From Nakamurella multipartita DSM 44233 (GTDB lineage Bacteria; Actinomycetota; Actinomycetes; Mycobacteriales; Nakamurellaceae), in NCBI RefSeq assembly GCF_000024365.1, contig NC_013235.1:62001-126000 (forward strand): 64,000 nt of DNA, read 5' to 3'. Under the pieces are notes generated by a model. It did not search any database, was not told the DNA's origin, and was given only the letters and a program-made list of their open reading frames with translations. Position numbers and translations under genes: made by a program. This document shows positions 1 through 8,141 of the stretch, in pieces (position 1 is the stretch's first letter; each line of letters starts with the position of its first letter).

Positions 1-850
1 GCACTACCGGCTGCCGATCGAACGCGGTGGCGCGACGGAGCGGCTGGACCAGTTGCGGCGTCGGGCCGCGCCGTTCCTGCTCCGCCGGACCAAGGAGCAG
101 GTCGCTCCGGAGTTGCCACCGAAGGTCGAGCAGGTCATCGAGGTCGACCTGAGTCCGCGACACCAGCAGGTGTACCAGCGGCATCTGCAGCGCGAGCGGC
201 AAAAGATCCTCGGGCTGCTGCAGGACAAGCGGTCGCTGGACGACCACCGGTTCCAAATCCTGCGTTCGCTGACCCTGCTGCGGCAGCTGAGCCTGGACCC
301 CTCACTGGTGGACGAGAGCTACCGGGACATCCCGTCCAGCAAGCTGGAGGTGGCCATCGACCGGATCTGCGAGATCGTGGAGTCCGGTCACCGGGTGCTC
401 GTCTTCAGCCAGTTCACCCGGTTCCTGGCCCGGGCCCGGGATCAGTTGCATCACCTGGGCATCGCGCACTGCCTGCTGGACGGCCGGACCAAGGATCGTT
501 CGGCCGTGGTCGAGGCGTTCCGGACGGGCGTGGCGCCGGTCTTCCTGATCAGCCTCAAGGCCGGCGGGTTCGGCCTGAACCTGACCGAGGCCGACTACTG
601 CATCCTGCTCGACCCGTGGTGGAACCCGGCCGCCGAGGCCCAGGCCATCGACCGCGCGCACCGGATCGGCCAGACCAAGAACGTGATCGTTTACCGCTAC
701 GTGGCCCGGGGCACGATCGAGGAGAAGGTGATGGCGCTCAAGGCCGGCAAGGCCAAGCTGTTCGACGACGTGCTCGGCGCCGCCGCCGACGCGGGCCGGT
801 CGGCCGGGTCACCGCTGAGTGCGGACGAGATCCGCGGCCTGCTGGAGTGA
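1..850 (+). CDS. SNF2-family DNA-dependent ATPase, C-terminal part (5' end outside window)
   Basis: The reading frame is open from base 2, so the amino-terminal ATPase lobe lies upstream of the window. What remains is the end of the SNF2 lobe (PFLLRRTKEQV) and a complete helicase C-terminal lobe. Recognisable are VLVFSQFTRFL, LLDGRTKDR, the motif V block SLKAGGFGLNL and the motif VI block QAIDRAHRIGQ, which are diagnostic for Swi2/Snf2 and RapA-like remodelling ATPases. The family uses ATP to move along or twist duplex DNA or to displace bound proteins; the target here is unknown. Family assignment is secure, the specific role is not. Confidence 0.93.
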   Translation, partial: HYRLPIERGGATERLDQLRRRAAPFLLRRTKEQVAPELPPKVEQVIEVDLSPRHQQVYQRHLQRERQKILGLLQDKRSLDDHRFQILRSLTLLRQLSLDPSLVDESYRDIPSSKLEVAIDRICEIVESGHRVLVFSQFTRFLARARDQLHHLGIAHCLLDGRTKDRSAVVEAFRTGVAPVFLISLKAGGFGLNLTEADYCILLDPWWNPAAEAQAIDRAHRIGQTKNVIVYRYVARGTIEEKVMALKAGKAKLFDDVLGAAADAGRSAGSPLSADEIRGLLE

Positions 851-857
851 GGCCGCC

Positions 858-938
858 GGAACGACCCGGACTGACCCGGAAACGATCTGGAACGATCTGG
901 AACGATCTGGTTAGACCTGGAATGACCTGGAATGACGC
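858..938. repeat. Degenerate 10-bp tandem repeat array (about 8 units)
   Basis: Directly after the SNF2 stop codon the sequence cycles with a 10-base period of the form GGAAYGAYCT, once with an 11-base unit. The two units at 889-908 are identical (GGAACGATCT) and the flanking ones are degraded. The rest of the 333-base gap to mtlA holds a short palindrome at 1002-1013 and no gene I can support. Confidence 0.8.
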
Positions 939-1001
939 AGCCCTCCCAAGATCGCGATGCGGTCTCGGCTGTGTCGCGATTCGACCGGTATTGGCCGCAC
1001 T

Positions 1002-1013
1002 GACCAACTGGTC
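1002..1013. promoter_or_regulatory. 12-bp palindrome upstream of mtlA, candidate operator
   Basis: GACCAACTGGTC is an inverted repeat (5-base arms, 2-base spacer) 170 bases before the mtlA start. Its position suits a GntR- or FadR-like regulator site for the mannitol operon, but no regulator gene is adjacent and the assignment is inference. Confidence 0.35.
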
Positions 1014-1183
1014 TTGATAACGGTGTCGGCAGTGGTGAATTCCTTCCGCCCGACCCCCTTGCGAATTCGCTGAGCGGGTTTATCGTGAGCCCGTCCGGAG
1101 CCCCGGTCCGTCTCCGGCGAAACAGTGAAGGAGACAGCGTCGACCGATTTTTCGTTGGCCTGCCAAAGAGGGAGAGGCACATC

Positions 1184-2722
1184 GTGACAGCTGACGCGAG
1201 CGCAGCCGGAACCACCAGCAAGACGTCGAGTACCCGAGTAGCGGTCCAGAAGTTCGGCACGTTCCTGTCCGGGATGATCATGCCCAATATCGCGGCGTTC
1301 ATCGCGTGGGGTTTGATCACTGCTCTGTTCATCGAGAAGGGGCCGTTCCCGATCGCGGTGATCGGCGGGTTCGGGGTGGACGACGCGGGGGATCCGAATC
1401 CGGGGTTGGTCGGGCCGATGGTCCGGTACATGTTGCCGATCCTGATCGCGGCGCAGGGCGGCCGGATGATCTACGGGGTGCGGGGCGCGGTGGTCGCGGT
1501 CGTCGCGACGATGGGCGTGATCATGTGCACGCCGCAGCCGATGTTCCTCGGCGCGATGGTGATGGGCCCGTTGGCGGCCTGGTTGATGAAGAAGTTGGAC
1601 TCGGTCTGGGACGGCAAGATCAAGCCCGGTTTCGAGATGCTGGTCAACAACTTCTCCGCGGGTTTCCTGTCCGCCGGTTTGGCCATCGCCAGCTTCTACG
1701 TGTTCGGGCCGATCATCGAGGGTCTGTCCTCGGCGTTGGGTACCGGGGTGGACTGGCTGATCTCGCACAGCTTGTTGCCGCTGGCCAGTTTGATCATCGA
1801 GCCGGCCAAGGTGTTGTTCCTGAACAACGCGATCAACCATGGGGTGTTGACCCCGCTGGGGATCAACCAGTCGGCCGAGACCGGGCAGTCGATCCTGTTC
1901 CTGCTGGAGGCCAACCCCGGTCCGGGTGTCGGTCTGCTGATCGCGTACTCGATCTTCGGGACCGGTCTGGCCAAGAGCACCGCCCCGGCCGCGGCGATCA
2001 TCCAGTTCTTCGGCGGGATCCACGAGATCTACTTCCCGTACGTGCTGATGAAGCCGCTGACCCTGATCGCGACGATCGCCGGCGGCATGGTCGGCATCTT
2101 GACCCTGACCATCTTCAACGCCGGTCTGCGGGCGCCGGCCGCGCCCGGGTCGATCATCGCGGTGTTGATCCAGACACCGGGCAGCAGCCTGGTCGGGGTG
2201 TTGTTGTCGGTGACGTTGGCCGCGGTGACCAGTTTCGTGATCGCCTCGATCATCCTCAAGGCCAGTAAGAAGACCGAGGAGAGTGGTGATCTCGCGCAGG
2301 CCACGGCCAAGATGGAAGGGATGAAGGGCAAGAAGAGCGCTGTTTCCGGGGTGCTCACCGACATCGAGGCGCAGAAGGAGGAGGCCGACGAGGCCCGCGA
2401 GGCCGCGACCCGGTCGGCGCCGATCCACAAGATCGTGTTCGCCTGCGACGCCGGGATGGGTTCGTCGGCGATGGGTGCCTCGGTGCTGCGGAACAAGATC
2501 AAGAAGGCTGGGTTCGCCGACATCACCGTGGTCAACGTGGCCATCGCGAACCTGGTCGACGATGTCGATCTGATCGTGACCCATCAGGACCTGACCGCCC
2601 GGGCTCGGGACAAGGCCCCCCACGCCCAACACGTCTCGGTGGCCAACTTCATGAACAGCCCCAAGTACGACGAGATCGTCGACGAGCTGCACGTCACCAA
2701 CCCGCAGGGCAGTAGCGCCTGA
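1184..2722 (+). CDS. mtlA: PTS mannitol transporter subunit IICB (MtlA)
   Basis: Membrane permease and phosphotransfer protein that imports mannitol while phosphorylating it to mannitol-1-phosphate. The GTG at 1184 is chosen because AGAGGGAGAGG precedes it at good spacing and the protein then starts like known MtlA; an upstream start at 1085 would add a 33-residue tail without support. About 512 residues: a hydrophobic EIIC domain (roughly 20-350), a charged linker rich in Glu, Lys and Ala, and an EIIB domain starting near residue 412 with the phospho-accepting Cys421 in FACDAGMGSSAMGA. The EIIA domain is absent and is supplied by the separate mtlF, as in many Gram-positive bacteria. Confidence 0.95.
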   Translation: MTADASAAGTTSKTSSTRVAVQKFGTFLSGMIMPNIAAFIAWGLITALFIEKGPFPIAVIGGFGVDDAGDPNPGLVGPMVRYMLPILIAAQGGRMIYGVRGAVVAVVATMGVIMCTPQPMFLGAMVMGPLAAWLMKKLDSVWDGKIKPGFEMLVNNFSAGFLSAGLAIASFYVFGPIIEGLSSALGTGVDWLISHSLLPLASLIIEPAKVLFLNNAINHGVLTPLGINQSAETGQSILFLLEANPGPGVGLLIAYSIFGTGLAKSTAPAAAIIQFFGGIHEIYFPYVLMKPLTLIATIAGGMVGILTLTIFNAGLRAPAAPGSIIAVLIQTPGSSLVGVLLSVTLAAVTSFVIASIILKASKKTEESGDLAQATAKMEGMKGKKSAVSGVLTDIEAQKEEADEAREAATRSAPIHKIVFACDAGMGSSAMGASVLRNKIKKAGFADITVVNVAIANLVDDVDLIVTHQDLTARARDKAPHAQHVSVANFMNSPKYDEIVDELHVTNPQGSSA

Positions 2723-2734
2723 TTCGACCGGTCC

Positions 2735-2769
2735 GGCACCCCGGGACCCAACCGCGGTCCCGGGGTGCC
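2735..2769 (+). other. Perfect 14-bp hairpin between mtlA and mtlF
   Basis: GGCACCCCGGGACC is followed by a 7-base loop and its exact reverse complement. It begins 12 bases after the mtlA stop and has no T-run behind it. Inside an operon such a stem can set the mtlA to mtlF ratio by partial termination or by protecting the upstream message from 3' decay. The structure is seen; the role is inferred. Confidence 0.75.
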
Positions 2770-2951
2770 GCCGTGTTCACGCCACGGTTCGACCCGGGCG
2801 GCAGGGCGCCGACGGTGCCCTGCGCGGGTCGACGTTCTGTGCCATTGTCGGAACCGACCGAACTCACGACGGGCCGGCCAACGGCCCGCCGAGCAACCCC
2901 GGCCGCCATCACGGCGTGGGCCGACGAGCCGACAAGCGAGGAGCCACCGGT

Positions 2952-3389
2952 ATGGGCGACATTCTGACCGCGTCCCAGATCAAGACCCCCGGCACCGCCA
3001 CGAACAAGGACGAGGCGATCCGGGAAGCCGGTCAGATCCTGGTCGATTCCGGCGCGGTCGGCCCCGAGTACATCGACGCGATGTTCGAGCGGGAGAAGTC
3101 GGTGTCCACCTACATGGGCAACTTCCTGGCCATCCCGCACGGCACCAACGAGGCCAAGGACTCGATCAAGGCCTCCGCCCTGTCGGTGGTGCGCTACGAG
3201 AACCCCATCGACTGGGACGGCAACGAGGTCCGCTTCGCCATCGGCATCGCCGGCTACGAGGGCGGCCACCTGGAGATCCTGGGCAAGGTCGCGATCATCT
3301 TCTCGGACATGGACGAGGTCGACAAACTCGTCGCCGCCGGATCCAGCCAGGAGATCTTCGACCTGCTCAACGCGGTCAACGAAGACTGA
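2952..3389 (+). CDS. mtlF: PTS mannitol-specific enzyme IIA (MtlF)
   Basis: Cytoplasmic phosphocarrier that takes phosphate from HPr and passes it to the EIIB cysteine of MtlA. ATG 2952 is preferred over the in-frame start at 2916 because GAGGAG lies just upstream and the resulting 145-residue protein has the usual EIIA length. The active histidine is His63 in AIPHGTNEAK, the conserved context of the mannitol/fructose EIIA family. It lies between mtlA and mtlD on the same strand. Confidence 0.94.
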   Translation: MGDILTASQIKTPGTATNKDEAIREAGQILVDSGAVGPEYIDAMFEREKSVSTYMGNFLAIPHGTNEAKDSIKASALSVVRYENPIDWDGNEVRFAIGIAGYEGGHLEILGKVAIIFSDMDEVDKLVAAGSSQEIFDLLNAVNED

Positions 3390-3402
3390 CCGAGGAGTCG
3401 AC

Positions 3403-4557
3403 ATGAGTCCCACAGCCGTCCATTTCGGCGCGGGCAACATCGGGCGCGGGTTCGTCGGCCTGATCTTGCACCGGGCCGGGTACGAGGTGGTCTTCGCCGA
3501 CGTCGCCGAGACCCTCATCGATGCCCTGCAGGTGACGCCCAGCTATCAGGTCATCGAGGTCGGGCTCGACTCGCGGACCGAGCGGGTCGACAACTACCGG
3601 GCGATCAACAGCCGCAGCCACGACGCCGAACTCGTCCGCGAGCTCGCGGCGGCCGACATCGTCACCACCGCGGTCGGTCCCACCGTGCTCAAATTCGTGG
3701 CGCCAACCATTGCCGCCGCGCTGCTCAAGCGGTCCGCCGATCAGCCCCCGCTGGCGGTGATGGCCTGCGAGAACGCGATCAACGCCACCGACGTGCTGGC
3801 CGGGCACATTCGTGAGCACTGCTCGGACGAGGAATGGGCGGCGATCACGCCCAAGGCGGTCTTCGCCAACACGGCGGTCGATCGGATCGTGCCGGCCCAG
3901 GCGGCCGACGCCGGGCTCGACGTCACCGTCGAGACCTACTTCGAGTGGGCGATCGAGAGCCCGCCGTTCGGATCCAACCCGCCGGAGATCCCGGACGCGA
4001 CCTGGGTGCCCGACCTGGCGCCCTACATCGAACGCAAGCTGTTCACCGTCAACACCGGTCACGCGACCACCGCCTATCACGGCCGGCTCCGGGGAATCAG
4101 CAAGCTCTCCGACGCGCTGGCCGACGAGCAGGTGCGGGCGGCGGTGGAGGGCGTGCTGGGCGAGACCAAGGCGCTGCTGGTGGCCAAGCACGAGTTCAGC
4201 GACGAGGCCCAGCAGGCCTACGTCGACAAGATCCTCACCCGTTTCGCCAACCCGCATCTGCCCGATACCACCGAGCGGGTCGGCCGGCAGCCGCTGCGCA
4301 AGCTGTCCCGCAACGAGCGGCTGATCGGTCCCGCGGCCGAACTGGCCGAACGTGGCATCACCCCGCATCACCTGCTGGCTACCGTCGATGCGGCCCTGCA
4401 GTTCGACGTCCCGGAGGACCCGGAGAGCGTCGAGATGCACGAGCTGCTGCGCACGCTGAGCCCGGCGGAGGCCACCGAACGGATCACCGGCCTGACCCCT
4501 GAGCACCCCTTGTACGCCGAGGTGCTCGCCGTGGTCGGCAAGCGCGTCACCGTATGA
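3403..4557 (+). CDS. mtlD: Mannitol-1-phosphate 5-dehydrogenase (MtlD)
   Basis: NAD-dependent enzyme oxidising mannitol-1-phosphate to fructose-6-phosphate in the cytoplasm. The 384-residue length is typical. The amino terminus carries the Rossmann dinucleotide-binding loop HFGAGNIGRGFVG and the second half has the polyol dehydrogenase motif KLFTVNTGHATTAYHG. The start is fixed by GAGGAG a few bases upstream, and the gap to mtlF is 13 bases, so the two are co-translated. It feeds the phosphofructokinase encoded next. Confidence 0.96.
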   Translation: MSPTAVHFGAGNIGRGFVGLILHRAGYEVVFADVAETLIDALQVTPSYQVIEVGLDSRTERVDNYRAINSRSHDAELVRELAAADIVTTAVGPTVLKFVAPTIAAALLKRSADQPPLAVMACENAINATDVLAGHIREHCSDEEWAAITPKAVFANTAVDRIVPAQAADAGLDVTVETYFEWAIESPPFGSNPPEIPDATWVPDLAPYIERKLFTVNTGHATTAYHGRLRGISKLSDALADEQVRAAVEGVLGETKALLVAKHEFSDEAQQAYVDKILTRFANPHLPDTTERVGRQPLRKLSRNERLIGPAAELAERGITPHHLLATVDAALQFDVPEDPESVEMHELLRTLSPAEATERITGLTPEHPLYAEVLAVVGKRVTV

Positions 4558-4659
4558 TCTGGGCGCCGTAACCCGCCGGAGTGGCCGACCGGTGTCGTTC
4601 GGCGCCGGGGTGGGACGGACTGTGGCCAAGTGGTTGAACGAGCAGATTCGAGGTCCCGC

Positions 4660-6906
4660 ATGACCCCGCCGAGCCCCGCCAAGCGCCGCCTTGCCGTGAT
4701 GACCAGTGGTGGTGACGCGCAGGGCATGAACCCGGCCGTGCGCGCCGTGGTGCGGACCGCCCTGCATTACAACGCGGACATCTACGCCATCTACGAGGGC
4801 TACCGGGGTCTGATCGAGGGCGGCGACCGGATCCGGCCGGCGACGTTCGACGATGTCAGCGGCATCCTCAACCGGGGCGGCACGGTGATCGGCACGGCTC
4901 GGTCGCTGGAGTTCCGCGAGCGGTCGGGGCGGCTCAAGGCGGTGCACAACCTGGTCGAGAAGGGCATCGACCGGCTCGTGGTGATCGGCGGCGACGGCAG
5001 CCTGTCCGGCGCCGACCTGCTGCGCCGGGAATGGTCGTCGCTGATCAACGAGCTGGTCGAGACCGGCAAGATCGACCAGGAGACGGCCGACCGGCACCCG
5101 GCGCTGATGATCACCGGTCTGGTCGGGTCGATCGACAACGACATGATCGGCACCGACATGACGATCGGCGCCGATTCGGCGCTGCACCGCATCGTCGAGG
5201 CGATCGACTCCATCTCCAGCACCGCGGCCAGTCACCAGCGCAGCTTCATCGTCGAGGTGATGGGCCGGCACTGCGGTTACCTGGCCCTGATGAGCGCGAT
5301 CGCCGGCGGGGCCGATTACGTCTTCATCCCGGAGAACCCGCCCGCCCCGGGCTGGGAGACGCATCTGTGCGCGCAGATCAGCAATGTCCGGGCCTCCGGG
5401 CGCCGCAACAGCATCGTCGTGGTCGCCGAGGGCGCGCAGGATTCCGACCACAACCCGATCGACAGCGACTACATCCGCCAGGTGCTCGAGGATCGGCTGG
5501 GGGAGGACACCCGGGTCACGATCCTGGGCCACGTCCAGCGCGGTGGTGCGCCCAGCGCGTTCGACCGCTCGATGAGCTCGCAGCAGGGCTTCGCCGCCGT
5601 CGAGGAGGTCCTGTCGGCCACCGCGGACACGGTGCCCTCGATCATCGGCGTCCAGCACAACCGGGTGGCCAAGGCGCCGTTGATGGAAAGCGTGGCCAAG
5701 ACCCATGAGCTGGCCAGCCTCATCGCGGCCAAGGACTACGACACCGCGTTGACCCTGCGCGGGGACAGCTACACCGAGCTCTCGCACGTCTTCCATTCCA
5801 TCTCGCACGCGCTGCCCGGGGTGCGGCAGAAGACCAAGTCCAGCCGCATCGCCGTGCTCAACGTGGGCGGGTTGGCCCCGGGCATGAACGCGGCCGCCCG
5901 CGTCGCCATCCGGCTCGGCCTGCACCGCGGGCACACCATCCTGGGGGTCAAGGGCAGCTTCGCCGGCCTGGCCGAGGGTGACGTGCAGGAGATGCAGTGG
6001 GGTGACGTCGAAGGCTGGAGCAGCCGGGGCGGGGCCGAGCTGGGCATCAGCCGTAAGGTGCCCACGGTCCGGGACCTGTACGCGATCGGCCGCGGCCTGG
6101 AGACGCACGGCATCGACGGGTTGGTCATCATCGGCGGGTGGGACGCCTTCGAGTCCGCCCACACCATGTGGCGGGAACGGGACCGCTACGAGGCGTTCAA
6201 GATCCCGATGATCTGCCTGCCGGCCAGCATCGACAACAACCTGCCGTACTCCGAGCTGTCCATCGGCGCGGACAGCGCGCTGAATCTGATCGTCGATTCC
6301 ATCGACCGGGTCCGCCAGGCCGGGGCCGCCCAGCGCCGGGCCTTCGTGGTGGAGACGATGGGCGGCAACTGCGGTTACCTCGCCTTGCTGGCCGGCCTGT
6401 CCGGCGGAGCGGTCCGGGTCTACCTGCACGAGGAGGGCATCACCCTCAAGGATCTCTCGGTTGACGTCGAGCGGATGGTGGACAGCTTCCGGGCCGGTCA
6501 GCGCCTGTTCATGGTGGTGGCCAACGAAAAGGCCAGCCCGATGTACACCAGCGACTTCCTGTGCCGGCTGTTCGAGCAGGAGAGCCAGGACCTGTTCGAC
6601 GCCCGCAAGGTGGTGCTCGGACAGACCCAGCAGGGTGGCACACCGTCGCCGTTCGACCGGATCCTGGGCACCCGGCTGGCCGCGCACGCCATGGACTGGA
6701 TCAGCAACGAGATCGACCGCAGCCGGGCCGACAACGCCGTGATCGGCACGATCAACGGTTCGGTGAAGGTCATGTCGATGCGTCAGGCCGAAGATCTGGC
6801 CGACTGGGAGAACCGCCGCCCGTTGAAGCAGTGGTGGATGGACCTGCGGCCGATCCTGGACGTGCTGGCCCAGCGGCTCCCGGTGGAGCAGACCCGCACC
6901 TTCTGA
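4660..6906 (+). CDS. pfkA: Eukaryotic-type duplicated ATP 6-phosphofructokinase
   Basis: Phosphorylates fructose-6-phosphate to fructose-1,6-bisphosphate, the next step after MtlD. At about 748 residues it is twice the usual bacterial length and consists of two tandem PFK domains. The first half reads like animal and fungal PFK: MTSGGDAQGMN, VIGGDGSLSGAD, GLVGSIDNDMIGTDMTIG, EVMGRHCGYLAL. Asp159 in SIDND is the expected catalytic base; GGDG and the Gly before SIDND indicate ATP rather than pyrophosphate as donor. In the second half the matching loop is SIDNNLPYSEL, so the second Asp is Asn527, as expected for a regulatory, non-catalytic half. ATG 4660 has CGAGGT upstream; a GTG at 4630 is the alternative. 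Confidence 0.93.
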   Translation: MTPPSPAKRRLAVMTSGGDAQGMNPAVRAVVRTALHYNADIYAIYEGYRGLIEGGDRIRPATFDDVSGILNRGGTVIGTARSLEFRERSGRLKAVHNLVEKGIDRLVVIGGDGSLSGADLLRREWSSLINELVETGKIDQETADRHPALMITGLVGSIDNDMIGTDMTIGADSALHRIVEAIDSISSTAASHQRSFIVEVMGRHCGYLALMSAIAGGADYVFIPENPPAPGWETHLCAQISNVRASGRRNSIVVVAEGAQDSDHNPIDSDYIRQVLEDRLGEDTRVTILGHVQRGGAPSAFDRSMSSQQGFAAVEEVLSATADTVPSIIGVQHNRVAKAPLMESVAKTHELASLIAAKDYDTALTLRGDSYTELSHVFHSISHALPGVRQKTKSSRIAVLNVGGLAPGMNAAARVAIRLGLHRGHTILGVKGSFAGLAEGDVQEMQWGDVEGWSSRGGAELGISRKVPTVRDLYAIGRGLETHGIDGLVIIGGWDAFESAHTMWRERDRYEAFKIPMICLPASIDNNLPYSELSIGADSALNLIVDSIDRVRQAGAAQRRAFVVETMGGNCGYLALLAGLSGGAVRVYLHEEGITLKDLSVDVERMVDSFRAGQRLFMVVANEKASPMYTSDFLCRLFEQESQDLFDARKVVLGQTQQGGTPSPFDRILGTRLAAHAMDWISNEIDRSRADNAVIGTINGSVKVMSMRQAEDLADWENRRPLKQWWMDLRPILDVLAQRLPVEQTRTF

Positions 6907-6919
6907 TCGTTCCAGCAGG

Positions 6920-6962
6920 ACTCTTTCTTACACTTCTTACTGTAAGAAGCGTGAGAAAGAGT
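6920..6962. promoter_or_regulatory. 43-bp palindrome of four TTCTTAC-type half-sites
   Basis: Two direct TTCTTAC copies (6925-6931, 6934-6940) are mirrored by GTAAGAA (6942-6948) and GTGAGAA (6951-6957). Arms of 21 bases match with one wobble and one mismatch around a single central T. The 9-base register of half-sites looks like an operator for tandem dimers controlling the ATPase gene that follows. It is AT-rich in a GC-rich setting and also sits just after the phosphofructokinase stop, so a terminator role cannot be excluded. Confidence 0.7.
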
Positions 6963-6968
6963 TATTCT
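6963..6968 (+). promoter_or_regulatory. Candidate -10 box (TATTCT) for a leaderless transcript
   Basis: TATTCT ends six bases before the GTG at 6975. Transcription starting about seven bases downstream would begin at the start codon, the common actinobacterial leaderless arrangement, and the -35 region would then lie inside the palindrome. Inference from position only. Confidence 0.4.
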
Positions 6969-6974
6969 GAGTCC

Positions 6975-8141
6975 GTGCAGCTTTCCGGGCGTCCGTTGTT
7001 GGACAACGCCGCCGACCAGCGATTGTTCGTCGGCCGTGCCCAGGAGATCGATCGCATCGAGCGCTCGCTCGGGGCGGGACTGAACTGCCTGCTTACCGGG
7101 GTGGCCGGCAGCGGGAAGACCTCGTTGGTCCGCGCCGTGATGTTCCGGGCGCACCGGGCCGGCCGGCGCGCACCCCGGTACTACGTGCGGGGCGGGGCGG
7201 CCCGGACCGCGGCCCAGCTGCTGGCCGAGGTGGTGGGGGTCGTTCGCGGCGGAGCCCGGTCCGCGGCTGCGGCGCCGGACGGCGACCCGCTGACGCTGTT
7301 GGACGAGCTGGCCGAGGTGCTGGAGGTCGATGCACTCGACGGGCTCGATCCGGATGCGGACCGCGAGGACGAGTTGGGGCAGCCGACCCGCCCACCCGGC
7401 CCCCCGGTGCTGGTGATCGACGACGTCACGGCGGCGGCCGGGGCCCAGCTGTTCGGGGCCCTGCGCGACGAGGTCTGGCAGCTCGGCGCCCTCTGGTTGG
7501 TGACCACGACGCCGGCCCAGGCGCTGGACCTGGTCCGGCCGCCGGCCGACGTCTTCTTCGAGACCCGGGTGACCCTGGATGCCCTGGACGGGCCGGAGGT
7601 GGCCGACCTGCTGCGCCGCCGACTCGATCCGGCGGGATCGGCCGCGGTGTCGGGCGAGCCGTCCATCGACCCGGCCGAGCTGGTCGACGCCGTGCTGGCC
7701 GGCCGCCCGGACACCCCGCGGCGGGCGTTGGAGGCGGCCCGTGAATGGGTCACCAACCCCGGTGTCGGACCCTCCGGGTTGACTGTGGCGCAGGAACACC
7801 GGGCTCGGGCGGAGGCGCTGGAGAACGTGAGCCGGCCCGCCCGGATGCTGGCCCAGGAGCTGGAGGCGATCGGCTGGGCCGCCGCGTCGGACGAACGGCT
7901 GCTCGACCGGTTGGGCTGGACCCGGACCAGGGTGATCCAGGTGATCGGCGAACTACGGGACGAGGGGCTGGTACAGATGCGGGAGGAACGACGCGGCCGG
8001 GGCCGGCCGCGCAAGCTGTTCCGGGTCGTGCCGGCGGCGGAGTTCACCCCGCGGTCCGACCCGGCCGGGGACCCCGTGGACAACCCGGACACCACCGGAA
8101 CCCTCGCCCCCGGGACTGACCCGGCGGCGGTCCGCCGGTGA
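6975..8141 (+). CDS. P-loop ATPase with C-terminal winged helix
   Basis: About 388 residues. The amino terminus is RLFVGRAQEIDRIERSL followed by Walker A LTGVAGSGKTSLVRA near residue 40, the layout of ORC/STAND-type AAA ATPases; LVIDDV fits Walker B. Residues from about 285 onward contain a winged-helix-like region (DRLGWTRTRVIQVIGELRDEGLV) and a basic wing RGRGRPRKLF, suggesting DNA binding. The tail is Pro/Asp/Thr-rich. GTG 6975 is chosen because of the -10-like box just upstream; GTG 6951 inside the palindrome is an alternative. It overlaps the next gene by four bases. Function unknown; autoregulation through the upstream palindrome is a hypothesis. Confidence 0.8.
   Translation: MQLSGRPLLDNAADQRLFVGRAQEIDRIERSLGAGLNCLLTGVAGSGKTSLVRAVMFRAHRAGRRAPRYYVRGGAARTAAQLLAEVVGVVRGGARSAAAAPDGDPLTLLDELAEVLEVDALDGLDPDADREDELGQPTRPPGPPVLVIDDVTAAAGAQLFGALRDEVWQLGALWLVTTTPAQALDLVRPPADVFFETRVTLDALDGPEVADLLRRRLDPAGSAAVSGEPSIDPAELVDAVLAGRPDTPRRALEAAREWVTNPGVGPSGLTVAQEHRARAEALENVSRPARMLAQELEAIGWAAASDERLLDRLGWTRTRVIQVIGELRDEGLVQMREERRGRGRPRKLFRVVPAAEFTPRSDPAGDPVDNPDTTGTLAPGTDPAAVRR

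Noticed and set aside
858-938. CRISPR array
   Set aside because: The repeats are 10 bases, contiguous and degenerate, with no spacers and no cas genes.
3376-6687. A 1103-codon open frame on the minus strand across the mannitol and phosphofructokinase genes
   Set aside because: It is the antisense shadow of two certain genes, Arg/Gly/His/Asp-rich without domains; long antisense frames are expected at this GC content.
6920-6962. The palindrome as a simple intrinsic terminator of the phosphofructokinase gene
   Set aside because: The stem is AT-rich, has almost no loop and shows a strict half-site register; an operator explains it better, though termination is not excluded.
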